From Amycolatopsis sp. cg9 (GTDB lineage: Bacteria; Actinomycetota; Actinomycetes; Mycobacteriales; Pseudonocardiaceae): a stretch of 64,000 nucleotides of DNA. Within the stretch, counting starts at the first letter, position 1. Each line of letters starts with the position of its first letter. Below the pieces are notes generated by a model. That model was given only the letters and a program-made list of their open reading frames with translations. It was not told where the DNA came from and did no database searches. The DNA is taken from contig NZ_CP166850.1 in NCBI RefSeq assembly GCF_041346945.1, forward strand, positions 10,090,501-10,154,500, given 5' to 3'. The translations under genes and the position numbers were made by a program. Of this stretch, positions 26,311-35,426 are shown piece by piece.

Positions 26311-26736
26311 TCAACGCCGGGGCCGCAAGTGGCGGCTGACGTCACCGACGAGGTCCACCGTCGCGCGGCGCTCGGTGAATTGCCAGCCGGTCTCGGTCTT
26401 CGTGAACCGGTCCGCGTAGCGGCCCGCCGCGATCGTCTGCAGCGGCAGCCCCGGGACCGCCTGCACCACCGTGAAGTACGCACTCCCCGCAGCCGCCGGC
26501 CCGGTCACCTCGATCGCCACGTTCGTCGTCACGTGCTTCGTGCGCGGGGTCCCGTCCTCGTACACGATCACCGTGTCGCGCAGCATCCGCTCCACCGCCG
26601 CCGCGCCGTGCAGCGATCCGCCGCTGCCCGTGAACGCGCCCGCGGCGAACAGCTCGCCCACCGCGGCGAAATCGCCCGCGTCGACCAGGGACGCGTACGA
26701 AAAGATCAAGTTCGAAAGCGCCCGGTAGTCGTCCAC
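26311..26736 (-). CDS. SnoaL-like/NTF2-fold protein
   Basis: A 141-residue soluble protein with the SnoaL_4-type alpha+beta cone. An N-terminal helix YRALSNLIFSYASLVDAGDF is followed by ELFAAGAFTG and a curved sheet ending in RYADRFTKTETGWQFTERRA. Such proteins act as isomerases, cyclases or hydroxylase partners, or simply bind small molecules. It starts at GTG 26736 and is divergent from the lipoprotein-like gene downstream. No operon partner is visible, so the substrate is open. Confidence 0.82.
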   Translation of the reverse strand: MDDYRALSNLIFSYASLVDAGDFAAVGELFAAGAFTGSGGSLHGAAAVERMLRDTVIVYEDGTPRTKHVTTNVAIEVTGPAAAGSAYFTVVQAVPGLPLQTIAAGRYADRFTKTETGWQFTERRATVDLVGDVSRHLRPRR

Positions 26737-26822
26737 CGGAACGATCTTACAGAGAAAGTATGGAAACTTTCCGTAGCTTGGCGGCGAACGGCGGCAGGGG
26801 GCCGCCGGTCAGGGGGTGCACC

Positions 26823-27554
26823 ATGGATCGACGGAACCTGCTCAAGATCGGCGTCGCCACCGTCGCCGGGGCTGTGCTGCTCGAAGGGACCGCCGCCGGC
26901 ACCGGGCTGCCGCCGGTGGAGGGGATGCGAGGGGACCGCCGGGCCAACGAACTCTGGTACCAGCTCGACGAAATCGCGCTGTACCACCCTTCGCAAGAAG
27001 TCCGGGACGCCTACGCCGTCCTCTTTCCCTTCATCCAGCAGAACGCGCCCGAAGGCCTGTACGAAAAGTGGCGGGCGCTGAGCCTGGCCCCGGGCTACCC
27101 CGGCAACTACGCCGAGTTCGTCAAGCCCGTCGAACAGCCGCTGCGGACGCTCTCGGCCCTGCAGCTGGGCAACTTCGACCGCTTCTACCGCGGGGACGAA
27201 GCCGGCCTCGCCGGTGCCTTCGCCGCGTTCGGGCAGGGTGTCCTCTTCGACCCGCGGCGGGCGCCCGTCGAGTCGGAGGTGCACACCATGGACGGCGATC
27301 CGCCGAACGGGTACCACTTCTGGCACGCCGTCCAGCGTGCGCAGATGCTCCTGGACATCGACCGGCGGCGGTGGGCCGCGATCAACCCGCTGCTCGGGTT
27401 CGCCTGGGCGCTGCAGTCGATCGCGAAACCCGACCACCGGCACGTCAACCCCGGCCTGCCCCGGGAGCAGGTCCGCGCGCAGGCCCGCTACTGGCTGCCG
27501 CGGTCGCCCCGGCAGCTGGACCGGGACTTCCGGTCGGCGCCCTACCCCGGCTGA
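26823..27554 (+). CDS. Exported protein of unknown function with twin-arginine-like signal
   Basis: A 243-residue protein beginning MDRRNLLKIGVATVAGAVLL. The Arg-Arg-Asn-Leu-Leu-Lys motif and following hydrophobic stretch suggest a Tat-type signal, with cleavage near residue 27. The mature part is helical and rich in aromatic residues (ELWYQLDEIALYHPSQEV, GYHFWHAVQRAQMLLDIDRR). No catalytic motif is apparent. Its last 13 bases overlap the convergent SARP gene. An upstream ATG at 26760 is in frame but would bury the signal. Confidence 0.72.
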   Translation: MDRRNLLKIGVATVAGAVLLEGTAAGTGLPPVEGMRGDRRANELWYQLDEIALYHPSQEVRDAYAVLFPFIQQNAPEGLYEKWRALSLAPGYPGNYAEFVKPVEQPLRTLSALQLGNFDRFYRGDEAGLAGAFAAFGQGVLFDPRRAPVESEVHTMDGDPPNGYHFWHAVQRAQMLLDIDRRRWAAINPLLGFAWALQSIAKPDHRHVNPGLPREQVRAQARYWLPRSPRQLDRDFRSAPYPG

Positions 27555-28276
27555 ACGCCCAGCACCCGCTGGAACGCCGCGCGCAGCGCCGGGCCCGGCT
27601 CGATGCCCAGCCGCTCGGCGAGCAGCACCCGGCCGCGGTGGTAGACCTCGATCGCGTCCGCCCGGCGGCCGCTCGCGCAGAGCCCGGCCATGAGCAGGGC
27701 CCTCGCGCGTTCGCGCAGCGGGTGTTCGAGGACGAGCGCGGTGGCGTCGGGGACCGCGCGCAGGTGGTCGCCCGACGCCACCTCCGCCTCGATCCGGCCT
27801 TCCAGTACCGCCAGCCGCAGCTCCTCGAAGCGCGCCGACTCACCCGCGCGCAACGGCTCCGCGACGTCGGCGAGCACCGGGCCGCGCCACAGCCCCAGTG
27901 CGGCGCGAAACGCCTTCGCCGCGGGGACCGGCCGTCCCGCGCGCAGGTCGTCGTGGCCGGCCTCGGCCAGGCGCTCGAACTCCTCGGCGTCGACCGTGCC
28001 GCACGGGTCCAGCACGTAGCCGCCACCCGATCGGGTGAGCTGTGCGGGCCGGCCGAGCGCGTTCCGCAGGCGGGAGACGTACGTGCACACCTGCGCGTCC
28101 ACCGTCGAAGGCCGCTCGGCGTCCCACAGCAGCGAAATCAGCCGTTCGTCGGGCACCACCCGGCCGCGGGCCAGGAGCAACGCCGCCAGCAGCGTCCGCG
28201 GCTTGCGCCCGCCGAGCACGGCCGGGCGGCCGTCGGCACGCGACACCGCCAGCGGCCCGAGCATCCGGAACTCCAT
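27542..28276 (-). CDS. SARP-family transcriptional regulator (AfsR/DnrI type)
   Basis: A 244-residue activator. Residues about 1-95 form an OmpR-like winged helix starting MEFRMLGPLAVSRADGRPAV with RKPRTLLAALLLARGRVV. Residues 100-244 form a bacterial transcriptional activation (BTAD) helical domain ending in AIEVYHRGRVLLAERLGIEP. It lacks the ATPase and TPR modules of large AfsR proteins. SARPs usually activate antibiotic or specialised-metabolism genes by binding direct heptamer repeats. No biosynthetic cluster is adjacent here. It is divergent from the PP2C gene. Confidence 0.92.
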   Translation of the reverse strand: MEFRMLGPLAVSRADGRPAVLGGRKPRTLLAALLLARGRVVPDERLISLLWDAERPSTVDAQVCTYVSRLRNALGRPAQLTRSGGGYVLDPCGTVDAEEFERLAEAGHDDLRAGRPVPAAKAFRAALGLWRGPVLADVAEPLRAGESARFEELRLAVLEGRIEAEVASGDHLRAVPDATALVLEHPLRERARALLMAGLCASGRRADAIEVYHRGRVLLAERLGIEPGPALRAAFQRVLGVQPG

Positions 28277-28378
28277 GCCCCACCCCGTTCCCACAGTACG
28301 CGGAACAGCACAGGAAAGTCTCAGACCGCCCACAGGTTCGGCGCGGATCATGGAGCTCAGAGGGATGAGGAGGCCGCG

Positions 28379-29089
28379 ATGATCACCACACGTCCGGGGT
28401 ACCCGCGCTGGCACACCGCGAGCGCGCAGGGCCCCCGCTCACTCAACGCCGACGCCGTCGGGGCCTACGCCGCCGCCGGTGGGCTCGGCGTCGTCTTCGC
28501 GCTCGCCGACGGGGTCGGTGACGATCCCGCCGCCGCCCGGGCCGCCCGCGCCGCCGCCGCGGCCGCGGCGCGGACTCCCGTCCACAAAGGACCGGTGGCA
28601 GCGGTGCTCGCCGCGCAGCGCGCCGTGCGCGAGCAGACCGGCGGGGACGCCGTGCTCGTCGTCGCGATGCCTGCCGGACACGGCGGTTACCGCATCGCCT
28701 GGGTCGGCGACGCCCGCGCGTATTCCTGGGACGGCACCACGCTCACCCGGCTGACCACCGACCACACGCTCGCCGAGTACTTCCGCGCCCGCCACCAGCC
28801 GGTGACGCCCCGGATGGAGCACGTCGTCACGACCAGCGTCCGCACCACCGAGCCGCACGAAATCGGCACGGCCGAGACCACGAGCGCCGGCCTGCTGCTG
28901 ACCAGCGACGGCATCCACAAGCCGCTCGCCGGCAGCGGCATCCGGGCCGTGCTGGCCCAGCCGGGCACGGGCGCCGCGGAGCTCGTCGAGGCGGCGCTGG
29001 CCCGCGGCGGCTCGGACAACGCGACCGCGATCTACGTCGAGCCCCTGGAGGCCGACGTCACGACGGTGCGATTTCCCGTCGCCGCGTGA
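28379..29089 (+). CDS. PP2C-family protein phosphatase-like protein
   Basis: A 236-residue soluble PPM/PP2C-fold protein. Metal-site segments are visible: an early NADAVGAY, ADGVGDD (about residue 43), WVGDARAYSW (about 110), LTSDGIHKPL (about 178) and GGSDNATAIYV near 215. It probably removes phosphate from Ser/Thr in proteins, perhaps opposing eukaryote-like kinases. No kinase is in the window. The ATG at 28379 follows GAGGAGG. The IS element begins 10 bp after its stop and does not disrupt it. Confidence 0.87.
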   Translation: MITTRPGYPRWHTASAQGPRSLNADAVGAYAAAGGLGVVFALADGVGDDPAAARAARAAAAAAARTPVHKGPVAAVLAAQRAVREQTGGDAVLVVAMPAGHGGYRIAWVGDARAYSWDGTTLTRLTTDHTLAEYFRARHQPVTPRMEHVVTTSVRTTEPHEIGTAETTSAGLLLTSDGIHKPLAGSGIRAVLAQPGTGAAELVEAALARGGSDNATAIYVEPLEADVTTVRFPVAA

Positions 29090-29098
29090 AGCCGGTTA

Positions 29099-30141
29099 GG
29101 GCCTGTATCGAAGTGGGTCAGAGCCATTCGTTGATGGCGGCGATGTGGACTGTGGCTTCGTAGCGGACGGCGAGTTTGTCGTAGCGGGTGGCCACCCCGC
29201 GGTGGCGTTTGAGCCGGTTGATGCCGCATTCCACGGCGTGCCGCTGTTTGTAGATTTCGGGGTCGAAGGCCGGTGGCCGGCCGCCCTTCGATCCCTTGGC
29301 CTTGCGGTGCGCGTCCTGATCAGACTTGCTCGGGATAGTCGCTTTGATCCCACGATCGCGCAGGTGAGCCCGGTTGGCCTTCGAGGTGTATGCCTTGTCC
29401 GCCAGCACCCGATCAGGACGCGTCCGCGGCCGGCCAACGCCCGGACGGGGCACCCGGATCCCGGCCAGGACCGGAATGAACTGCGGGCTATCGCCACGCT
29501 GCCCGGCGGTCAGCACGATCGACAACGGCTTCTGCCCCTGCTCACACCCCAGATGCAGCTTCGTGGTCCACCCGCCCCGCGACCGGCCCAACGCGTGATC
29601 TTCCGGCTCGACGGTGGTCCCGCCGGGCGGCTCAGCTTGCAGATCGCCCTTTTCCGCGCACCCGCGGCATGCTGATGCGCCCGCGCGATCGTGGAGTCCA
29701 CGCTGACATCCCAGGTGATCCGCCCGGCCGCCTCGGCCAGGGCCTGCAACGCGGTCAGGATCTGCTGCCAGACACCCGCGCGTTGCCAGCGGCGGAACAG
29801 TCCATAAGCCGCTGCCCAGGATCCATACCCGACCGGCATGTCCCGCCACGGCGCACCGGTGCGCACCCGCCACCGGATCCCATCGACCAACTGCCGCTTA
29901 CTCCACAACGACGGCCGACCCGGCCGCGACGGCTCAGGCAGCAATGGCTCCAGTGCCGCCCACTGCTCGTCGGTCAGGTCAAACCGCCCCGCCACCGCTA
30001 AGGTGTCCACGAGGTCTCCGGTGTTCAGGTTCTTCTTGGTCGACGAACCACCTACCGGAGACCTCACCTGTTTCGACCACCGACACGCCCAGCAGCACCA
30101 ACTCCAGCTCAACCAGCTCGAGACGACTTCGATACAGGCCC
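29099..30141. mobile_element. IS5-like insertion sequence, 1,043 bp
   Basis: The terminal inverted repeats are 16 bp and perfect: GGGCCTGTATCGAAGT at 29099-29114 and its reverse complement at 30126-30141. The transposase fills the element on the minus strand. A TA dinucleotide sits immediately outside both ends (29097-29098 and 30142-30143) and may be, or be part of, the target duplication. The element looks intact and recent. Confidence 0.9.
29118..30010 (-). CDS. IS5 family transposase, likely produced by -1 frameshifting
   Basis: DDE transposase in two overlapping frames. The upstream frame (from GTG 30010, GGAG 7 nt before) contains [20 protein letters not shown], an IS5-type N-terminal DUF4096 domain, and the first catalytic Asp in [15 protein letters not shown]. 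The downstream frame to 29118 has [17 protein letters not shown], the second Asp in [13 protein letters not shown] and the Glu in [16 protein letters not shown]. The frames meet at CGGAAAAGGGC (29646-29656), a plausible slippery site. With one -1 shift the product is about 298 residues. The second codon block contains a rare TTA leucine codon. Confidence 0.85.
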
Positions 30142-30617
30142 TAGCCGCGTTTCAGCTGCCGGTACTCGCGCAGCACGAGGACGATGATCACGACGTCGAG
30201 CGCGGCGAAGAACGGGAGCGCGATCGAGTGGGTGCGCACGGCCCGGAAGATCTCGTAGACCACGAAGGCGGCGAGGATGACCGCGGCCACCGGGTAGGCG
30301 CGGACGATCTTGCGGGCCAGCGCCCACACCAGGCCGAGCTTGATGAGCCCGTGGGCGAGCAGGTAGGCGACGGCGAACGTCTTGGTGTCGCCGTCGAGGA
30401 AGTTCTCCGTCGCCGTCTCGAGGTGCCGGGCCAAGGTCCCCGAGGGGTCGCCGAGCAGGTCGCGGGTGATCACGGCGTGGGTGAACCCGCTGACGGCCGA
30501 GGCCGGGATGAAGGCGAGGACCAGGGCCCCGACGACCTGCAGAGCGCCGTCGAGGCCCTTGATCGCGATGGCGACGCGGAAGAACTTCTCGGTCGCCGTG
30601 GTCTTCGCTTCCGTCAT
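30141..30617 (-). CDS. DUF2127 family membrane protein
   Basis: A 158-residue inner-membrane protein with four hydrophobic helices (VVGALVLAFIPASAVSGF, VAYLLAHGLIKLGLVWALAR, AVILAAFVVYEIFRAV, LPFFAALDVVIIVLVL). The pattern of GLDGALQVVGA at the start, LAHGLIKLGLV in the middle and LREYRQLKR at the end fits the DUF2127 family, whose function is not established. Its TAG stop uses the last base of the neighbouring IS element, so the original C-terminus may have been slightly longer. Confidence 0.83.
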   Translation of the reverse strand: MTEAKTTATEKFFRVAIAIKGLDGALQVVGALVLAFIPASAVSGFTHAVITRDLLGDPSGTLARHLETATENFLDGDTKTFAVAYLLAHGLIKLGLVWALARKIVRAYPVAAVILAAFVVYEIFRAVRTHSIALPFFAALDVVIIVLVLREYRQLKRG

Positions 30618-30643
30618 ACCCTCAGCTCAGCACAAACCGCAGG

Positions 30644-32989
30644 TCAGCGCACCTGGGACAGAGCGGGCGGAACGGACGTCGTGCCCCAGTTCGTGGGGGT
30701 GTCGCTCAGCGAGAACCGGATCTTGCCCGCGCGGAGCAGGTCAGCGTGGGAGATCCAGCTGCGGTCGTAGCCGCGCTGTCCGATCCGGATGTCCTTTGTG
30801 TACTGCAGCTTCGCCGCGCTCGCGCCGGGCGCCTCGATCTCGATCTTGCGGCCACCGGCCGGGCGGATCTCGACCTTCTCGAACATCGGCGTGCTGAGCA
30901 GGTACGTCCCGGAGCCGGGCTGGGCTTCGAAGACGCCGGCCATGCCGAAGACGAGCCACGACGAGATGGTGCCGAGGTCGTCGTTGCCGGGCATGCCGTA
31001 CGGCGTGTCGGTGAAGAGCGTGCGAGCCGCGCGCAGCACGGCCGACGTCTTCCACGGCGCGCCCGTCCAGCTGTACATCCAGGGGGCGTGCAGGTCGGGC
31101 TCGTTGTTCGGGTTGAAGGCGAAGTTGTTGTGGTAGTCGTACGCGCCGTGGACCCAGGAGTCCGTGGCGGCCTTCGCCGGGTCGCTGAGCAGCAGCGGCA
31201 GGTCGAAGAAGGTGTCGAGCCGCTTCTCCGCCTGGCCCGCGCCGCCCATCAGGCCGAACAGCTTCGCGGTGTCCTGCTGGGCGAGCCACTGGTACTGCCA
31301 CGGCGTGCCCTCGTGGAAGCCGGTCGACTGGGCCGGATCCGGGTCGCCCACGCCGGTGCCGTCCGCCGCGCGAGTGCGCGGGAACCCGGTGAAGCCGTGG
31401 GATTCGACGCCGGTGTCCCACAGCTTCGCGAAGTTGCCGCAGCGAGCGGAAAGCGTCGCGGCCTTGTCGCGGTAGCCCAGCCCGGACGCCATGGTCGACA
31501 GCGCGCAGTCGGCGAGGGCGTACTCGAGGGTCGCCGAGCCGGCCTGGCGGGTGTCGCCGTAGGTGTAGCCCGGGAGGTCCTGGTAACCGATCCAGCCGTT
31601 CTTCACGTAGGACGGGTTGCCGTCGCGGCCGCGGAAGATCGTTTGGTCGGCCGGCACCTCGTTGGCGTTGCGCCACAACGCGTCGAACAGCTGGCGCGCG
31701 GTCTTGTCGTCCAGGATGCCGCGCCGGTAGTTGTCGACCACCCACGGGGTGACGGGGTCGCCGCTCATCACGTTCGTCTCGCCGCCGCCCAGCGCCCAGC
31801 GCGGGACCCAGCCGCCGTCCTGGTAGATCTTGAGGACGGATTTGGTCATGTCCGCGGCCTTGTCCGGGTGCAGCAGCGCGACGAGCTGGTTCTGCGAACG
31901 GTAGGTGTCCCACAGCGAGAACATCTGGTAGTAGGTGTCCCGGCTGCGGTGCACGGCGTCGTCGAAGCCGCGGTAGGAACCGTCCACATCGGACCCGACC
32001 GACGGGTGCAGCAGCGACCGGTACAGCGCGCTGTAGTAGGTGCGCTGGTCGGCGGTCGTCCCGCCGGCGACGCGCAGCCGGTTCAGCTCGGCTTCCCAGG
32101 TGTCGTGCGCCGCGTTCGCCGCCTTGTCGAACGACTTGGGCTGCTCGGTGGCGCGGTTCAGCCGGGCGCCGCCGATCGAGGTGTAGGAGAGGCCGACGGA
32201 GGCGCCGACCTGCTTCTGGTCGGTGCCGAAGGTAAGCCAGGCGCCGGTGCGCTGGGAGCCGAGCTTCGCGTCGCGCTGGTTCGGGGTGAGCTTCGAGTCG
32301 GTCCAGGTGCCGAAGCCGGTGAACTTCCGGTCGAACTTGGCGCTGAAGAAGACCTTGTAGCGCTCCTTCTGCGTCTCCCAGCAGAAGTTGCCGCCCTGCA
32401 GCCAGCCTTCGACGGTGTCGTCGCCGACGACGTGGACGTCACCGGCGTAGGTGTAGCCGTTGCTCTCGCCGACCTCGATGAGGACGTTCTGGCTCGCGCC
32501 GTCCGGGAAGGTGTAGCGGTGCTGGCCGGTGCGCTGGGTGGCGGTCAGCTCGGCTTCGACGCCGTTGCCGAGCTTGACGCCGTAGTACCCGGGCCGCCGC
32601 GTCTCGTCGGCGTGACTGAACTTCGCCCCGTACTGCGCGGGATCGCTGCTGGTCACGGCGCCGGTGGTGGGCATGAAGCGGAAGTTGCCCATCGTCTGGC
32701 AGCCGACGCCGGAGAGGTGGGTGTGGCTGAAGCCGAGGGTCGTGTCCTGCGCGTAGTCGTAGGACGCGTACTTCTTGAGCTGGGTGTCCGGGCTGAGCTG
32801 CACCATCCCGAAGGGGGTGGTGGCACCCGGGAAGGTGGTGCCGTCCCCGTTGTTGCCGATCGAGGTGTCGACGAGCGTGGTCGGGTCGTCGGCGAACCTC
32901 GGCCCGCTCTGGGCGCCGGCGGGGGTCGCCAGCGCCATTGTCGTGGCTCCGGCGAGCAGGGTGGCAAGGACGCGCGTCCGCGTTCTCAT
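30644..32989 (-). CDS. Secreted GH92 family alpha-mannosidase
   Basis: A 781-residue secreted enzyme. The signal peptide is residues 1 to about 27 (RVLATLLAGATTMALATPAGA). The GH92 N-terminal beta-sandwich follows (DTSIGNNGDGTTFPGATTPF, FSHTHLSGVGC). The catalytic (alpha/alpha)6 barrel has MFSLWDTYRSQNQL, FNPNNEPDLHAPWMYSW and PGNDDLGTISSWLVF, with the acidic residues typical of calcium-dependent GH92 enzymes. It removes terminal mannose from glycans outside the cell. An unclipped GGAGG site precedes ATG 32989. A 14-bp LacI-like palindrome lies upstream. Confidence 0.93.
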   Translation of the reverse strand: MRTRTRVLATLLAGATTMALATPAGAQSGPRFADDPTTLVDTSIGNNGDGTTFPGATTPFGMVQLSPDTQLKKYASYDYAQDTTLGFSHTHLSGVGCQTMGNFRFMPTTGAVTSSDPAQYGAKFSHADETRRPGYYGVKLGNGVEAELTATQRTGQHRYTFPDGASQNVLIEVGESNGYTYAGDVHVVGDDTVEGWLQGGNFCWETQKERYKVFFSAKFDRKFTGFGTWTDSKLTPNQRDAKLGSQRTGAWLTFGTDQKQVGASVGLSYTSIGGARLNRATEQPKSFDKAANAAHDTWEAELNRLRVAGGTTADQRTYYSALYRSLLHPSVGSDVDGSYRGFDDAVHRSRDTYYQMFSLWDTYRSQNQLVALLHPDKAADMTKSVLKIYQDGGWVPRWALGGGETNVMSGDPVTPWVVDNYRRGILDDKTARQLFDALWRNANEVPADQTIFRGRDGNPSYVKNGWIGYQDLPGYTYGDTRQAGSATLEYALADCALSTMASGLGYRDKAATLSARCGNFAKLWDTGVESHGFTGFPRTRAADGTGVGDPDPAQSTGFHEGTPWQYQWLAQQDTAKLFGLMGGAGQAEKRLDTFFDLPLLLSDPAKAATDSWVHGAYDYHNNFAFNPNNEPDLHAPWMYSWTGAPWKTSAVLRAARTLFTDTPYGMPGNDDLGTISSWLVFGMAGVFEAQPGSGTYLLSTPMFEKVEIRPAGGRKIEIEAPGASAAKLQYTKDIRIGQRGYDRSWISHADLLRAGKIRFSLSDTPTNWGTTSVPPALSQVR

Positions 32990-33000
32990 CCGTGTCCTCC

Positions 33001-33014
33001 TGACAACGTTGTCA
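33001..33014. promoter_or_regulatory. LacI-family-like operator upstream of GH92
   Basis: TGACAACGTTGTCA is a perfect 14-bp palindrome 12 bp upstream of the GH92 start. Its central ACGT with symmetric arms is typical of LacI-family sites for sugar hydrolase genes. No LacI gene is in the window, so the regulator acts in trans. Confidence 0.65.
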
Positions 33015-33073
33015 CATTCACGGTGTGATCTTTTCCGTTGTCCGGTGGACAAATCAAGCCCCGGGCGTCGGGA

Positions 33074-33853
33074 TCAGTGCCCGACGACCGCGGAACTGCT
33101 CGACACGGTCGGCGAGTACGTGAACTTCGTCTTGTCGGTCCGCTCGGAGGTCCCCGCCGCCGTTTCGGCCACGACGTGGACGAGCAGGGGGTAGCCCGCC
33201 GGCCAGACCGGCACGGCCACGACGGCCTGCGTCTTTCCCGGCGGGCCGATGGGGGTCGCCGGGAGCGTCCCGAAAAGGATGGTCGCGTCCGCGAGCCCGG
33301 TCCCCGTCACGGTCACGGCACCACTGGACGCCGAGTCGGGATCGACACCGGTGACGACCGGCGGCACCCCACCCGGGCCCGCCGGCCCGGCGCCCGGCGT
33401 GTTCTGGGCTTCGATGGCGGTCTGGGCCGTCCGTGACCCGAAGTAGAACCCGATGACCAGGCTGAGCACGGTCAGCACGGACGCGACGATCGTCTTCCGC
33501 AGGTCGGGCGCGTCGTCGGCGGCCGAGAAGACGGTGACGCCGAGCGCGGCGGCGACCAGCGCGACGATGAGGTAGGCGATCGTCGTGCGGGCGGCGTTCA
33601 CGGTGCCGCGCGGGCGGGCGATCAACCGCAGGACGGCCAACAGGTCCTCACGGCGGAGGATCTTCCCGCTCGTCAGCCAGTCGGTGAGCTCCTTGCGCCA
33701 CTTGACCGCCTTGATGAGGTCGTAGAACAGGGGAACGAAAGCCGCGACGAGGATGACGACGACGAGCACTCCGACCAGCCACACCGCGGTTGTGCCGGAA
33801 ATCCGGCCACCTGCTTTCGCGGAACTGGACACAAAGCGTGCGCCGAAAAGCAC
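33074..33853 (-). CDS. Membrane protein with C-terminal IPT/TIG-like domain
   Basis: A 259-residue protein. There are three hydrophobic segments: about 20-45 (TAVWLVGVLVVVILVAAFVP), 90-110 (IAYLIVALVAAALGVTVF) and 123-143 (IVASVLTVLSLVIGFYFGS). After a Pro/Gly-rich linker, residues about 160-250 form an immunoglobulin-like IPT/TIG fold (PPVVTGVDPDSASSGAVTVTG, then ADATILFG). The fold suggests a binding or structural role, orientation uncertain. It starts at GTG 33853; the next in-frame GTG is possible. It has no clear operon partner. Confidence 0.7.
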   Translation of the reverse strand: MLFGARFVSSSAKAGGRISGTTAVWLVGVLVVVILVAAFVPLFYDLIKAVKWRKELTDWLTSGKILRREDLLAVLRLIARPRGTVNAARTTIAYLIVALVAAALGVTVFSAADDAPDLRKTIVASVLTVLSLVIGFYFGSRTAQTAIEAQNTPGAGPAGPGGVPPVVTGVDPDSASSGAVTVTGTGLADATILFGTLPATPIGPPGKTQAVVAVPVWPAGYPLLVHVVAETAAGTSERTDKTKFTYSPTVSSSSAVVGH

Positions 33854-33977
33854 CGGCGCACACCAGGCAGGCCGAATCGGATCGATTTCTTTACGGGACC
33901 GGAATTTCGGCCGGTATTTGCCAGCGGCGCGGTGCGCCGGTCCGGAAATTCCCGCCGCACGTCCTATTCGTGGCCGG

Positions 33978-35426
33978 TCAGACCAGGTGCGTCACGTGCC
34001 CGCCGAGGATGGTTGCCGTCACCGGGAGGGCTCGCAGGTCCGCCGGGGACAGCCCCGACGGGTCCGCTGCCGTCACCATCAGGTCGGCCACGTCACCCAC
34101 CGACACCCCGCGGCGGCCACCCGAGGACGCCGCCAGCGCGTCGGGCAACGAGATCGCCTGCTCCGGGTGCCACGGCGGGCGGTCGTCGTCGGTGCGGGAG
34201 ATCGCCGAGGCGATTCCGTCCCACGGGTCCAGCGGTGCCACCGGTGCGTCCGATCCGAATTCGAGCCGGGCACCCGATTCCAGCAGCGAGCGGTACGGGA
34301 ACGCGCGGGACGTCCGGCCGTGCCAATGGCGGTCGGCGACGTCGCGGTCGTCCGGCTGGTGGGCCGGCTGGACCGCCGCGATCACGCCCAGCTCGGCGAA
34401 CCGCGGGACGTCCGCGGGCGAAAGCAGTTGCGCGTGCTCGATCCGGCCGGGGCAGTCGACCTCTTCGAACGCGTCCAGCGCGATCGTGTTCGCCTGGTCG
34501 CCGATCGCGTGGACCGCCGGGATCAGCCCGTGCGCGAAAGCGCGGTCCAGCAGCGGAACCAGCTCGGCCGGCGGGAGTTCGAGCAGGCCGGGGGAATCCC
34601 CGCCCGGGTAGGGGTCGTGGCAGTAAGCCGTGCGCGTGTTGAGGGATCCGTCCACGAAGAGCTTGAACGGGCCCACCGTCAGCAGCCCGCCCGAATCCGG
34701 GAGGACGTCGCCCGTCCGGTGGCCGCGCTCGATGGTCTGGTCCAGCAGGTGCCGGGCGATCACGCACGAAATCCGGGCCGCCGGGGCGCCGCGGCGCGTC
34801 CAGTCCGCGACGGTGTCCGCGTACTCGTAGTCGACGATCTGCGTCACCCCGCGCGCGGCCGCCGCGGCCACCGCTTCCGCCACCCACTCGTCCTGGACGT
34901 CGATCGCGGCCGTCGGGAGCTGGGCCGTCGCGCTCATGCAGTCGTTCTCCAGGAGCACGCCGGTCGGGTGGTCGCGGCCGATCAGCTTCAGCGCCGCCGG
35001 GCTGAGCCACAGCGTGTGCAGGTCCGCGCTGAACAACGCGACCGCGCGCCCGGGCAGCGCCCGCTGCAGCAGGTCCTTGTGCGGCAGGTCCGGCCACAGC
35101 CCGTCGCGGAAGCCCGCGCCCACCACCAGCTCCGACTGCGGGGCCGGCGTCGCCAGCAGGTGCGCCAGCAGCAGCTCGATCGCCTCGCCCGCCGACCGCG
35201 CCGCGTCCAGGGGGATCCGGCGGCGGGACGTCGCCCACTGCACGACGTGGACGTGCGCGTCCACCAAGCCCGGCAGCAGCGTCCCGCCGTGGCCGTCGAC
35301 GACCCGCGCGGCGAACCCGGGCGCCCCCGGCTCGGTGATCGCCGTGACGCGGCCGTCGTTCACCCGGACGTCCGCGAGCTCGCCGCCGAGCCCGGGGCGC
35401 ACGCGGCGCAGCAGGAGATCATCCAT
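33978..35426 (-). CDS. Amidohydrolase family protein (YtcJ-like)
   Basis: A 482-residue cytoplasmic metal-dependent hydrolase. The N-terminal composite beta domain (DDLLLRRVRPGLGG) leads to the HxH metal motif in LVDAHVHVVQW near residue 58. Further metal ligands are expected at AVHAIGDQAN (near 295), IEHAQLL (near 315) and FGSDAPVAPLDPW (near 395). The closing beta domain is GDVADLMVTAADPSGLS. Family members hydrolyse C-N bonds in amides or similar groups, but this subfamily is poorly characterised and the substrate is unknown. The ATG at 35426 removes an unlikely upstream extension. Single gene. Confidence 0.87.
   Translation of the reverse strand: MDDLLLRRVRPGLGGELADVRVNDGRVTAITEPGAPGFAARVVDGHGGTLLPGLVDAHVHVVQWATSRRRIPLDAARSAGEAIELLLAHLLATPAPQSELVVGAGFRDGLWPDLPHKDLLQRALPGRAVALFSADLHTLWLSPAALKLIGRDHPTGVLLENDCMSATAQLPTAAIDVQDEWVAEAVAAAAARGVTQIVDYEYADTVADWTRRGAPAARISCVIARHLLDQTIERGHRTGDVLPDSGGLLTVGPFKLFVDGSLNTRTAYCHDPYPGGDSPGLLELPPAELVPLLDRAFAHGLIPAVHAIGDQANTIALDAFEEVDCPGRIEHAQLLSPADVPRFAELGVIAAVQPAHQPDDRDVADRHWHGRTSRAFPYRSLLESGARLEFGSDAPVAPLDPWDGIASAISRTDDDRPPWHPEQAISLPDALAASSGGRRGVSVGDVADLMVTAADPSGLSPADLRALPVTATILGGHVTHLV

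Noticed and set aside
26816-28378. A long open frame upstream of and in frame with the PP2C gene
   Set aside because: It covers the Tat-signal gene and SARP gene in other frames, lacks domains, and the PP2C start has its own ribosome site.
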